Source: Loktanella sp.
GTDB taxonomy: Bacteria > Pseudomonadota > Alphaproteobacteria > Rhodobacterales > Rhodobacteraceae
Direction of reading: 5' to 3'
Assembly: GCA_003551805.1 (NCBI GenBank)
Contig: PUNR01000274.1
Span: forward strand, 1 to 21,812
DNA length: 21,812 nucleotides
The notes under the pieces: generated by a model
The model's database searches: none
What the model was told of the DNA's origin: nothing
The model's input: only the letters and a program-made list of their open reading frames with translations
Translations under genes and position numbers: made by a program
Shown here: piece after piece, positions 6,085 through 12,646 of the stretch
Position numbering within the stretch: position 1 is the stretch's first letter
Layout: every line of letters starts with the position of its first letter

Positions 6085-8349
6085 ATGAGTAGGGCCGACA
6101 TTGCAAAAGATACTGCATTGGATGATGACACCGGCCCGCTGGTCGCAGAAGGCGCTGACGAAGAGGTCATCGAATATAACCGGCGTCTTTATAGCGGCAC
6201 TTTCTATTGGGTTGTCGCAGGTGCTTTGGCGATCTACGCCTTTTTTCACATCGCAGCGCTGAACGGCTTATCCATCCGCAACATGACAGGCGGTATGGTG
6301 AATTTGCCATTCTTGCCGCGTCTGCCGATGGAATCATGGACCTACCGGACCGTCCATATCGCTGGGGCCACCGGGCTTGGGTTTTTGATGTTTTCGGGCA
6401 CGTCCTTTGTCGACCGCACCGAAACGATGCGCGACCGGATGCTAAAGTACAGCGCCTATGCGTTGATGATCCCCGCATTGTTTTCTTTAGGCGTTACCTT
6501 TTGGTTTCAAAGCCTTATCGCGTCTGGCACGTCTTGGAACGGCATGGACCCGACCATTCAATTTAACGAACGTTGGCTGTTCGGCGTCCCGCTGTTGGTC
6601 GCGACTTTCGGTGCCATCTTGGTGTCGTGGTTTCATCAGCGTCCGCGCGACCGTGTCAACCCGGCCGATCTGGTGCTGCTGGTGGCGGCCATCTCGGTCG
6701 CGAGCTACCTGATTACGATATATAACACACCAATTCGGGCCACGACGGGCACATCCTTTGCGCCGCTGGGTATATCGCTGGCCGGGCTGGCGGGTACGGC
6801 GCTGGTGCTTGAACTAACGCGGCGTGTCACGGGGCTCGCGCTGCCGATCATCGCGGGGGTGTTTCTGGCCTATGTCTGGCTGGGCCATCTGGCGCCCGGC
6901 GTGCTGAATTCGCCGCGCATCGCGCTGCAACGGTTTTTCAGCCAAGTTTACACTGATGTCGGTATTCTGGGCCAAACAACGGCAGTATCATCGACTTATA
7001 TCATTCTTTTCATTATTTTCGCGGCCTTCTTGCAGGCCTCGAAAGTAGGTGAATACTTCATTAACTTTGCTTTTGCCTTAACTGGCAGGCAGCGTGGCGG
7101 ACCAGCCAAAGTGGCGATCTTTGCATCTGGTTTGATGGGCATGATTAACGGCACATCCGCCGGTAACGTCGTATCGACCGGCAGTCTGACGATCCCTTTG
7201 ATGCACAAGGTCGGCTATGACAAAAAAACATCCGGCGCGATCGAGGCAGCAGCCTCGACCGGTGGCCAGATCATGCCGCCAATCATGGGGGCAGGCGCCT
7301 TTATCATGGCCGAGATTACGGGGATTCCTTACCAGGAAATCGCCATCGCTGCGATCATTCCGTCGATCCTGTATTTTGCGTCCGTCTATTTCATGGTCGA
7401 TCTGTCCGCAGCACGGATCGGGATGAAAGGGATGCGCGCCGACGAATTGCCAAAGCTCAAGGCGATGATGAAGCAGATTTTCTTGTTCCTGCCGATCATC
7501 ATTCTGATCGCGGCATTGTTCGCAGGATATTCGGTGATCCGCGCAGGCACCTACGCGACAGCGGCGGCAGCGGTGGTCAGTTGGCTGACCCCTTACCGGA
7601 TGGGCGTGAAATCGATCGTCTATGCGTTCCAGATTGCGGGCAGCATGTCGATCCAGATCATTGCGGTTTGTGCTTGCGCGGGTATTATCGTTGGCGTGAT
7701 CTCGTTGACAGGTGTCGGTGCGCGGTTCTCGAACCTGCTGCTGGGTCTGGCCGGTGTCAGCCAGTTGCTGGCGATGTTCTTCGCAATGGTGATCGCGATC
7801 CTGCTGGGAATGGGCATGCCGACCACGGCAGCCTATGCTGTGGCTGCATCGGTCGTGGCGCCGGGATTGATCCGGCTGGGAATCGACCCGCTGACGGCGC
7901 ATTTCTTTGTGTTCTACTTTGCCGTTGTTTCGGCCATCACGCCGCCTGTCGCGCTGGCCAGTTATGCGGCTGCGGGTATATCGGGGGCAGACCCGATGGC
8001 CACGTCGTTTGCATCGTTCAAGATCGGGCTTGCCGCCTTCATTGTGCCGTTCATGTTCTTTTATAACAGCGCCCTGCTGATGAACGCACCATGGGTCGAA
8101 ATCGCGCAGTCGCTGACAACGGCGCTGGTCGGGGTGTTCTTCCTTGCGGCATCTGTGCAAGCGTGGCTATGGGGCAAGTCCGCCGGAACGCTGGTGCGCA
8201 CCGGTTTGCTGATTGCGGCGCTGTGCATGATATCGGGCGGCTGGATGACTGACCTTGTAGGGCTTGGGCTTGGCCTGGCGCTGGTGTTCGTAAACCGCGC
8301 AATTGCACCCGGGTCCAAGACACCCCTGGTACAAGGGCGCGCTGACTGA
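6085..8349 (+). CDS. TRAP transporter permease, TAXI type with fused small and large membrane subunits
   Basis: This 754-residue, very hydrophobic protein has many membrane segments. The N-terminal part corresponds to the four-helix small subunit (DctQ-like) and the rest to the large DctM-type permease. The large-subunit signature is clear: GMINGTSAGNVVSTGSLTIP, then ASTGGQIMPPIMGAGAFIMAE, and later MGMPTTAAYAVAASVVAPG. It imports a solute using an ion gradient together with the upstream TAXI binding protein. The ATG at 6085 is preferred over the in-frame ATG at 6061 because AGGGGGA (6070-6076) lies 8 bases before it, while 6061 has no ribosome site. A long GC-rich hairpin follows the stop. 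Substrate unknown. Confidence 0.95.
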   Translation: MSRADIAKDTALDDDTGPLVAEGADEEVIEYNRRLYSGTFYWVVAGALAIYAFFHIAALNGLSIRNMTGGMVNLPFLPRLPMESWTYRTVHIAGATGLGFLMFSGTSFVDRTETMRDRMLKYSAYALMIPALFSLGVTFWFQSLIASGTSWNGMDPTIQFNERWLFGVPLLVATFGAILVSWFHQRPRDRVNPADLVLLVAAISVASYLITIYNTPIRATTGTSFAPLGISLAGLAGTALVLELTRRVTGLALPIIAGVFLAYVWLGHLAPGVLNSPRIALQRFFSQVYTDVGILGQTTAVSSTYIILFIIFAAFLQASKVGEYFINFAFALTGRQRGGPAKVAIFASGLMGMINGTSAGNVVSTGSLTIPLMHKVGYDKKTSGAIEAAASTGGQIMPPIMGAGAFIMAEITGIPYQEIAIAAIIPSILYFASVYFMVDLSAARIGMKGMRADELPKLKAMMKQIFLFLPIIILIAALFAGYSVIRAGTYATAAAAVVSWLTPYRMGVKSIVYAFQIAGSMSIQIIAVCACAGIIVGVISLTGVGARFSNLLLGLAGVSQLLAMFFAMVIAILLGMGMPTTAAYAVAASVVAPGLIRLGIDPLTAHFFVFYFAVVSAITPPVALASYAAAGISGADPMATSFASFKIGLAAFIVPFMFFYNSALLMNAPWVEIAQSLTTALVGVFFLAASVQAWLWGKSAGTLVRTGLLIAALCMISGGWMTDLVGLGLGLALVFVNRAIAPGSKTPLVQGRAD

Positions 8350-8354
8350 TTGAA

Positions 8355-8394
8355 CACGCGGCAAGGGGGCGCACCAGCGTGCCTTTGCCGCGTG
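8355..8394 (+). terminator. GC-rich stem-loop after the TRAP permease
   Basis: CACGCGGCAA (8355-8364) and TTGCCGCGTG (8385-8394) are perfectly complementary over 10 bp, and the loop has further self-pairing (GCAC/GTGC). It begins 6 bp after the permease stop. There is no T-run, so it is either a weak or Rho-assisted terminator or a 3'-end stabiliser. The rest of 8395-8457 holds no gene I can support. Confidence 0.5.
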
Positions 8395-8457
8395 CCGACG
8401 CCTTGTCATTGCCAGCACGACTGTGCCGACAACGTCCAAATCTATAAAATGGTAAAT

Positions 8458-8547
8458 TGGCGGAGAGACAGGGATTCGAACCCTGGGTGGGCTTGCACCC
8501 ACAACGGTTTTCGAGACCGCCCCGTTCGACCACTCCGGCACCTCTCC
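8458..8547 (-). tRNA. tRNA-Ser(CGA)
   Basis: Read on the minus strand, the 90-nt sequence folds as a class II tRNA. The acceptor arms are GGAGAGG (8547-8541) and TCTCTCC, the discriminator is G, and CCA is encoded at 8460-8458. The anticodon stem GCGGT/ACCGT encloses the loop CTCGAAA, giving anticodon CGA, which reads UCG serine codons. The long variable arm GTGGGTGCAAGCCCAC is typical of serine tRNAs. The T arm is CAGGG-TTCGAAT-CCCTG. It stands alone, opposite to the flanking genes. Confidence 0.97.
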
Positions 8548-8558
8548 GCGGTGGGGGC

Positions 8559-8587
8559 GGAATAATGCGGGGCGAAGGCGGGCGCAA
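8559..8587 (-). promoter_or_regulatory. Candidate promoter of tRNA-Ser
   Basis: On the minus strand TTGCGC (8587-8582) and TATTCC (8564-8559) are 17 bp apart. Transcription would start near 8553, a few bases before the tRNA 5' end at 8547. The sequence is a moderate match to a sigma-70 promoter. Confidence 0.45.
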
Positions 8588-8621
8588 GGGGAAATCGTGC
8601 TCACTTAGAATTGCGTGGGCA

Positions 8622-8652
8622 TTGACGCAAAATTAGGGTTTGTGCTGCATAA
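8622..8652 (+). promoter_or_regulatory. Candidate promoter of the DUF2059 gene
   Basis: TTGACG (8622-8627) is followed after 18-19 bp by TGCATAA (8646-8652). It lies 26 bp before the chosen start codon, between the divergent tRNA promoter and the gene. The -10 is imperfect, so the call is tentative. Confidence 0.35.
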
Positions 8653-8677
8653 GACGAATTATCCAAAAGGATTGGCT

Positions 8678-9502
8678 ATGTTACGCGCTATGTTCATCTC
8701 GTTTGTTGCGGCTTTGTCGTTGTGGGCCACTGTCAGCCGCGCACAGGATGACGCTGCTGCCCTTTTCGACGCCATGGGATTGCCTGAAATCATTGCCGTG
8801 ATGGGGCAGGAAGGGGCCGCATACGGCGAAACGATCGCGCGCGATCTGTTTCCGTCCGGCATGAACCCCCGCTGGGCCGCGACCGTGGCCGAAGTCTACG
8901 CCCCCGACCGGATGGCCGACGAGATGCGCAGCGCCTTTGTCGCCACTTTAGAGGGCAAAAATGTGGGTCCGATGCTTGATTTTTATCAAACTGACCTCGG
9001 TCAGCAGATCGTCATGCTGGAAATCAGCGCGCGCGAGGCGATGCTGGACCCGGCGTTGGAACAAGCCAGCAAGGATATGGCCGCCGAAGCCTTGCAAAAC
9101 GACACAACGCGCGCGCAGCTGATCACCGACTTCATCAAGGCCAATGACCTGATCGAGGCTAATGTCGTCGGTGGCTTGAATTCCAATTACGGTTTTATCA
9201 CCGGGTTGTTGTCGGGTGGTGCGTCGATCCCGGGCGTGATGTCCGATGAGGTGTTAGCCGATGTCTGGGCGCAGGAGCCAGAGATCAGGGCGTCGACGAC
9301 GGAATGGCTATATGCCTTTCTGATGCTGGCGTACGAGCCGTTAAGCGATGCTGAACTACAAGAACTGACAGCCTTTACACAGACCGCGCCAGGCCGCGAA
9401 CTGACCGCGGCCTTGTTCGCGTCGTTCGATCAAACCTTCGAACGTGTGTCACGCGAATTGGGGGTGGCGGCTTCTGGCTTCATCATCAGTCAGGAGCTTT
9501 AA
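8678..9502 (+). CDS. DUF2059 family exported protein
   Basis: This 274-residue protein has a signal peptide ending SRA (cleavage before QDD, about residue 22), so it is probably periplasmic. The mature part is alpha-helical and contains the DUF2059 pattern, including MLDFYQTDLGQQIVMLEISA, where a helix pair with a Tyr-Gln-Thr turn is typical. No enzymatic motif is visible and the function is unknown. The ATG at 8678 is chosen because AAAAGGA (8665-8671) lies 6 bases upstream and a signal peptide starts exactly there. An in-frame GTG at 8615 would place 21 extra residues before the signal peptide. The gene is divergent from tRNA-Ser and is followed by a small lipoprotein gene 65 bp later. Confidence 0.8.
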   Translation: MLRAMFISFVAALSLWATVSRAQDDAAALFDAMGLPEIIAVMGQEGAAYGETIARDLFPSGMNPRWAATVAEVYAPDRMADEMRSAFVATLEGKNVGPMLDFYQTDLGQQIVMLEISAREAMLDPALEQASKDMAAEALQNDTTRAQLITDFIKANDLIEANVVGGLNSNYGFITGLLSGGASIPGVMSDEVLADVWAQEPEIRASTTEWLYAFLMLAYEPLSDAELQELTAFTQTAPGRELTAALFASFDQTFERVSRELGVAASGFIISQEL

Positions 9503-9567
9503 GTCACCTTGGCATCGTGGCCAGAACGGCTATGGTGCGGGTCCATCACGCATAAAGGAGCAGGGCT

Positions 9568-9975
9568 GTGCAATTGAAATTATCCGCTGTGATCGCTTTG
9601 GGTTTTCTGGCTGCATGTGGCGGGCAGACGGCACTGACCTCTGTTGATCCGGCTTTGCCGACAGGTGATCCGCGGCAGGAGCGGTTGGTGTTCAACGAAT
9701 GTGCCATTTATTTCGCGGCTGTCGCCAAGCTGCGCGCTGACGGCCGGTCGCCAAGCGGTGATCCAACACGTGGTTGCCCGCCCGATGCTGCCGGACGCGC
9801 GGCCGATATCAACCCGATGGTCAGCGTGCCGTCGGTGTCGCCAGGTTTCCCGCAGGATTTGTATAACCGGATGGTCGCGCGCGGCGTGCCAACCGATCTT
9901 GCCAATGATATCTCGCGGTCCAAGGCATTCTGGGATCTGGTGGCACAGCGTGACAGCGCATTGGGCGGTTTCTAG
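9568..9975 (+). CDS. Small putative lipoprotein, function unknown
   Basis: This 135-residue protein starts at a GTG. AAGGAG (9555-9560) lies 7 bases before it, and translation from there gives a short lipoprotein signal with the lipobox LAAC, so Cys17 would be lipidated. The mature part is soluble-looking with three further Cys-free segments and no recognised domain. ERLVFNECAIYFAAVAKLRAD is helical, and the C-terminus is DISRSKAFWDLVAQRDSALG. It converges with another lipoprotein gene, and the two share a CTAG stop. I do not recognise the family; it may be a lineage-specific envelope protein. Confidence 0.75.
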   Translation: MQLKLSAVIALGFLAACGGQTALTSVDPALPTGDPRQERLVFNECAIYFAAVAKLRADGRSPSGDPTRGCPPDAAGRAADINPMVSVPSVSPGFPQDLYNRMVARGVPTDLANDISRSKAFWDLVAQRDSALGGF

Positions 9976-9982
9976 CCGCCAA
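9961..9982. terminator. Hairpin over the shared stop of two convergent genes
   Basis: GGCGG (9964-9968) and CCGCC (9976-9980) pair around a 7-nt loop that contains CTAG. Flanking TT/AA adds two pairs past a bulged G. The hairpin coincides with both stop codons, so it could act as a weak bidirectional terminator. Confidence 0.35.
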
Positions 9983-10310
9983 AGACCATTAATGCGGTGA
10001 CCAGTGCGCCGGGGTTGACGTCAAACAAACCCCGGTCCGATTGTAGCTGGATCACCCGTGTCGGGCGGTCTTGCGGGGGAATGCCCGCGGCATCCATCGC
10101 TGCGGTCAGTACCGGCCCGCCGCCTGCGTCTATGTCACGGCGGATCGCATCATATTCGGTTTTGACGATGATTTCGACTTGGCCGCGTTTTTGCGCATAG
10201 CCCGGGTCGGTCATTGCGGTCAGCGGGGTAAACACCGGCACACCGGGATTGTTGGGGTCCGTCGTGCAGGCGACGGCAAGGACAAGCGGAATCAACAGGG
10301 CAGGGCGCAT
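9972..10310 (-). CDS. Small putative lipoprotein, function unknown
   Basis: This 112-residue protein starts at the minus-strand ATG at 10310. It begins MRPALLIPLVLAVACTT, a lipoprotein-type signal with Cys15 as the lipidation site. The lipobox AVAC is slightly off consensus at -3. A GAAGG ribosome site lies 11 bases upstream. The body carries PGYAQKRGQVEIIVKTEYDA and ends in a hydrophobic stretch, NPGALVTALMVFGG. No known domain is recognised. An in-frame upstream extension to 10436 would add 42 residues before the signal and is rejected. It is divergent from rplU and convergent with the preceding lipoprotein gene, overlapping it by 4 bp. Confidence 0.75.
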   Translation of the reverse strand: MRPALLIPLVLAVACTTDPNNPGVPVFTPLTAMTDPGYAQKRGQVEIIVKTEYDAIRRDIDAGGGPVLTAAMDAAGIPPQDRPTRVIQLQSDRGLFDVNPGALVTALMVFGG

Positions 10311-10333
10311 GGGTTTTTTCACCTTCTTTTGGC

Positions 10334-10361
10334 TTGACTTAGAAGGGCATTGGACTGATAA
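10334..10361 (+). promoter_or_regulatory. Candidate promoter of rplU-rpmA
   Basis: TTGACT (10334-10339) is followed after 16 bp by TGATAA (10356-10361). Transcription would start near 10368, giving a leader of about 120 nt before rplU. The leader contains a CCGGA-ACGA-TCCGG hairpin (10440-10453). Ribosomal-protein leaders are often autogenously controlled; no direct evidence exists here. Confidence 0.5.
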
Positions 10362-10487
10362 GCCGCCATCTCGGCAAGGGTTTTGTCGGGGTTTATGCGA
10401 AATGACGCCTACGGGCGCGCAGTCCACAGGTACCAAACGCCGGAACGATCCGGGGCCTCAGCGACGCGGAAAATGAAGGAAGATCAT

Positions 10488-11141
10488 ATGTTTGCGGTTC
10501 TCAAAACCGGCGGCAAGCAGTACAAAGTCGCCTCTGGCGATGTATTGCGCGTCGAAAAGCTGGCAGCAAAAGCTGGCGATAAGGTACAGTTCAACGAGAT
10601 TCTGATGGTCGGTTCGACTGTTGGCGCGCCTTTGGTGGCTGGTGCCGGCGTTCAGGCCGAAGTCATCGACCAGATCAAAGGCGAAAAGACGATCAATTTC
10701 GTCAAGCGCCGTCGTAAGCACGGCAGCCAGCGCAAGAAAGGCCACCGTCAGCAACTGACACTGGTCCGGATCGCGGACATTCTGGAAACCGGCGCTGACA
10801 AGTCCGGCGTCATGGCCGCCGTTTCGGGTGCCGGCATCAAGATGGAGATCACGCCGCGCGTGAACCCCAAAGGCATCGCCAAGCCAAAGGCAGCCGCAGG
10901 CAGCAAGAAAGCTGCCGCCCCCAAGGCTGACGCCGCAACCGGTGGCGACGACCTGAAGAAAATCACGGGTGTCGGCCCGGCGCTGGAAAAGAAACTGCAT
11001 GAAGCAGGTATCACTTCCTACGCGCAGATCGCCGCCTGGAGTGAAGAAGACATCGCTGGCTACGAAGAGACGTTGTCTCTGGGTGGTCGCGTGGAACGTG
11101 ATGACTGGGTCGCGCAAGCGACCGAGCTGTCCAAAGCTTAA
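10488..11141 (+). CDS. rplU: 50S ribosomal protein L21 with C-terminal helix-hairpin-helix extension
   Basis: The first 101 residues are a complete L21 (MFAVLKTGGKQYKVASGD at the start, then VKRRRKHGSQRKKGHRQ), which binds 23S rRNA in the large subunit. A Lys/Ala/Pro-rich linker (about 102-154) joins it to an extra domain (155-217) beginning DDLKKITGVGPALEKKLHEA. This is a helix-hairpin-helix fold like those at the ends of some NuoE and nuclease-like proteins. Usual L21 is about 100 residues, so the protein is twice normal length. Such tails are seen in other Rhodobacterales. The ATG at 10488 is chosen because GAAGGA lies 7 bases before it and L21 homology starts there. rpmA follows 11 bp later. 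Confidence 0.97.
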   Translation: MFAVLKTGGKQYKVASGDVLRVEKLAAKAGDKVQFNEILMVGSTVGAPLVAGAGVQAEVIDQIKGEKTINFVKRRRKHGSQRKKGHRQQLTLVRIADILETGADKSGVMAAVSGAGIKMEITPRVNPKGIAKPKAAAGSKKAAAPKADAATGGDDLKKITGVGPALEKKLHEAGITSYAQIAAWSEEDIAGYEETLSLGGRVERDDWVAQATELSKA

Positions 11142-11152
11142 GGAGAGACGAG

Positions 11153-11422
11153 ATGGCACATAAAAAAGCAGGCGGTTCATCCCGTAACGGACGCGACTCT
11201 GCGGGTCGTCGTCTTGGTGTGAAGAAATTTGGCGGCGAAGCCGTTATTCCCGGCAACATCATCATGCGCCAGCGTGGCACAAAGATGTGGCCAGGCATGG
11301 GCGTCGGCATGGGCAAAGATCACACGATCTTTGCAACAGCCGAAGGTGCCGTGAAGTTTCACAAGGGCCTGAAAGGCCGCACCTTTATTTCGGTTCTCCC
11401 TGTGGCGGAGGCCGCAGAGTAA
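11153..11422 (+). CDS. rpmA: 50S ribosomal protein L27
   Basis: This 89-residue protein is a full-length L27. The N-terminus MAHKKAGGSSRNGRDSAGRR reaches the peptidyl-transferase centre in the ribosome, and the beta-rich core carries VIPGNIIMRQRGTKMWPG. The start codon follows AAGGAGAG, which overlaps the rplU stop at 11139-11141, so the two genes are tightly coupled. There is no N-terminal cleavable extension of the type seen in Firmicutes. A strong terminator follows 27 bp after the stop. Confidence 0.98.
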   Translation: MAHKKAGGSSRNGRDSAGRRLGVKKFGGEAVIPGNIIMRQRGTKMWPGMGVGMGKDHTIFATAEGAVKFHKGLKGRTFISVLPVAEAAE

Positions 11423-11448
11423 GCCGAAAGTCTCAATCCAGACATTTG

Positions 11449-11479
11449 AGAGGATCGGTGTAAACCGGTCCTCTTTTTT
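11449..11479 (+). terminator. Rho-independent terminator after rpmA
   Basis: AGAGGATCGGT (11449-11459) pairs with ACCGGTCCTCT (11464-11474) over 11 bp with a single G-U, around a four-base loop. A run of six T follows (11474-11479). This is the clearest intrinsic terminator in the window. Confidence 0.92.
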
Positions 11480-11547
11480 GTTCATAAAATCGCCACCATG
11501 TCGGACTAAGACTGCGCCAACCTGGCTTGTTTTCGAGGAGGGAAAAC

Positions 11548-12090
11548 ATGATCCACGAAGGAATAGCTGTGCAAGACGTGATCCAATCGGATCGCTTCAC
11601 CTTGCGCCCTTGTCGCAAATCGGATGCTGGCCTGATCGCCATGTATGCCAGTGACGACCGCGTTGCGCGCGGCACGCGGTCCGTGCCGCATCCTTTGCCC
11701 CCCGGCACGGTAGAGGCGATGATCGACCGCGCCCTGCGGCCAGACCGGACAGAGGATATCTGGGTCATTGACGGTTCCGCCCTTGGCCATGCAGAGGCTT
11801 TGGGGCTGATCAGTCTTGAACGCATGGACCGTGCGCAATCGGAAATCTTTTACTGGATCGCGCCTGCATTCTGGAACACCGGCTACGCGTCAGAGGCCGT
11901 GCGCGCCCTGATTGCCGCTAACCCGCATCAATCCGAACGCATCTTTGCCGAGGTGTTTCAGGACAACCCCGGTTCCGCCCGCGTGCTGACGAATTGTGGC
12001 TTCGACTATCTAGGCGATGCAGAGGCGTTTTCCGTCGCGCGCGGGGCAACGGTGCCGACATGGACCTATACGCTGAAGACAGGGCAGTGA
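11548..12090 (+). CDS. GNAT family N-acetyltransferase (RimJ/RimL-like), first of a tandem pair
   Basis: This 180-residue protein has a GNAT fold. It starts with SDRFTLRPCRKSDAGLIAMY (the beta1-alpha1 region), has EIFYWIAPAFWNTGYASEAVRALI for the acetyl-CoA-binding loop and helix, and ends in NPGSARVLTNCGFDYLGDAE. These features match RimJ/RimL-like acetyltransferases that act on protein N-termini or small amines. The pyrophosphate loop is weak: WNTGYAS instead of the usual Q/RxxGxG/A. The ATG at 11548 has GAGGAGGG just upstream and is preferred over a TTG at 11527. Its stop overlaps the GTG start of the next GNAT (GTGA). The substrate is unknown; a GNAT between rpmA and obg is common in this group. 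Confidence 0.88.
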   Translation: MIHEGIAVQDVIQSDRFTLRPCRKSDAGLIAMYASDDRVARGTRSVPHPLPPGTVEAMIDRALRPDRTEDIWVIDGSALGHAEALGLISLERMDRAQSEIFYWIAPAFWNTGYASEAVRALIAANPHQSERIFAEVFQDNPGSARVLTNCGFDYLGDAEAFSVARGATVPTWTYTLKTGQ

Positions 12091-12590
12091 CCGTTCCGAC
12101 CTTGCAGACTGCGCGGCTGATGCTGCGCCCTCTGCGCGGGTCCGACCGCGCCGCGATCACCGATGCGTTGAACCATTGGGACGTTGCGCGCTGGCTGTCG
12201 GTGGTGCCGTTTCCTTACACGCTTGCGGATGCAGACGAATTCATTGATATGGCGCAACACAATCCGGGTGACGCCCATTGGGCGATCGATCAGGGCGCGG
12301 GGCTTATCGGCGTGATCTCAGTCAAACCCGACATGGGCTATTGGCTGGCACAATCGCATCACGGTCAGGGCCTGATGACCGAGGCAGCAAATGCGGTCGT
12401 GGAATGGTATTTCACCCATTACAACGACCCTGTGGTTTCGGGGTACCATGCCGGAAATGCGGCGTCGCGGGCAATACTGACCAAGCTCGGGTTTACCGAC
12501 ACCCATACCGAAACAATCACGCCTGCTAACTCCGATGCGCCGGTGACATCGCAACGCATGATCCTGACCCGTGCACACCGGACGGCTTGA
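12087..12590 (+). CDS. GNAT family N-acetyltransferase, second of a tandem pair
   Basis: This 167-residue GNAT protein begins TVPTLQTARLMLRPLRGSD. It has a clear acetyl-CoA site, GYWLAQSHHGQGLMTEAANA (QSHHGQGLM is the Q-x-x-G-x-G/A loop), followed by NAASRAILTKLGF. It resembles RimJ/RimL enzymes. The GTG at 12087 overlaps the TGA of the preceding GNAT (GTGA at 12087-12090), which argues for translational coupling. An in-frame ATG at 12060 is a possible but less likely start. The two GNATs are only distantly alike, so the pair may be old. obg follows 56 bp later. Confidence 0.88.
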   Translation: MTVPTLQTARLMLRPLRGSDRAAITDALNHWDVARWLSVVPFPYTLADADEFIDMAQHNPGDAHWAIDQGAGLIGVISVKPDMGYWLAQSHHGQGLMTEAANAVVEWYFTHYNDPVVSGYHAGNAASRAILTKLGFTDTHTETITPANSDAPVTSQRMILTRAHRTA

Positions 12591-12646
12591 GAAGCGCGAC
12601 ACAATAGACTATCGCCTGCGCTGAACAGCCCAGAAAGCCAAAGCCA

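Noticed and set aside
7078..8160. Long minus-strand open frame (360 codons) opposite the TRAP permease
   Set aside because: It mirrors the codon pattern of the strongly supported permease, is rich in Arg/His/Asp/Gln with no domain, and has no ribosome site.
8350..8565. Short plus-strand open frame spanning the tRNA region
   Set aside because: It runs through the antisense of a clear tRNA-Ser and a hairpin, so it is not a credible gene.
10383..10487. 35-residue N-terminal extension of L21
   Set aside because: L21 homology begins at the ATG at 10488, which has a good ribosome site; the upstream part is leader RNA.
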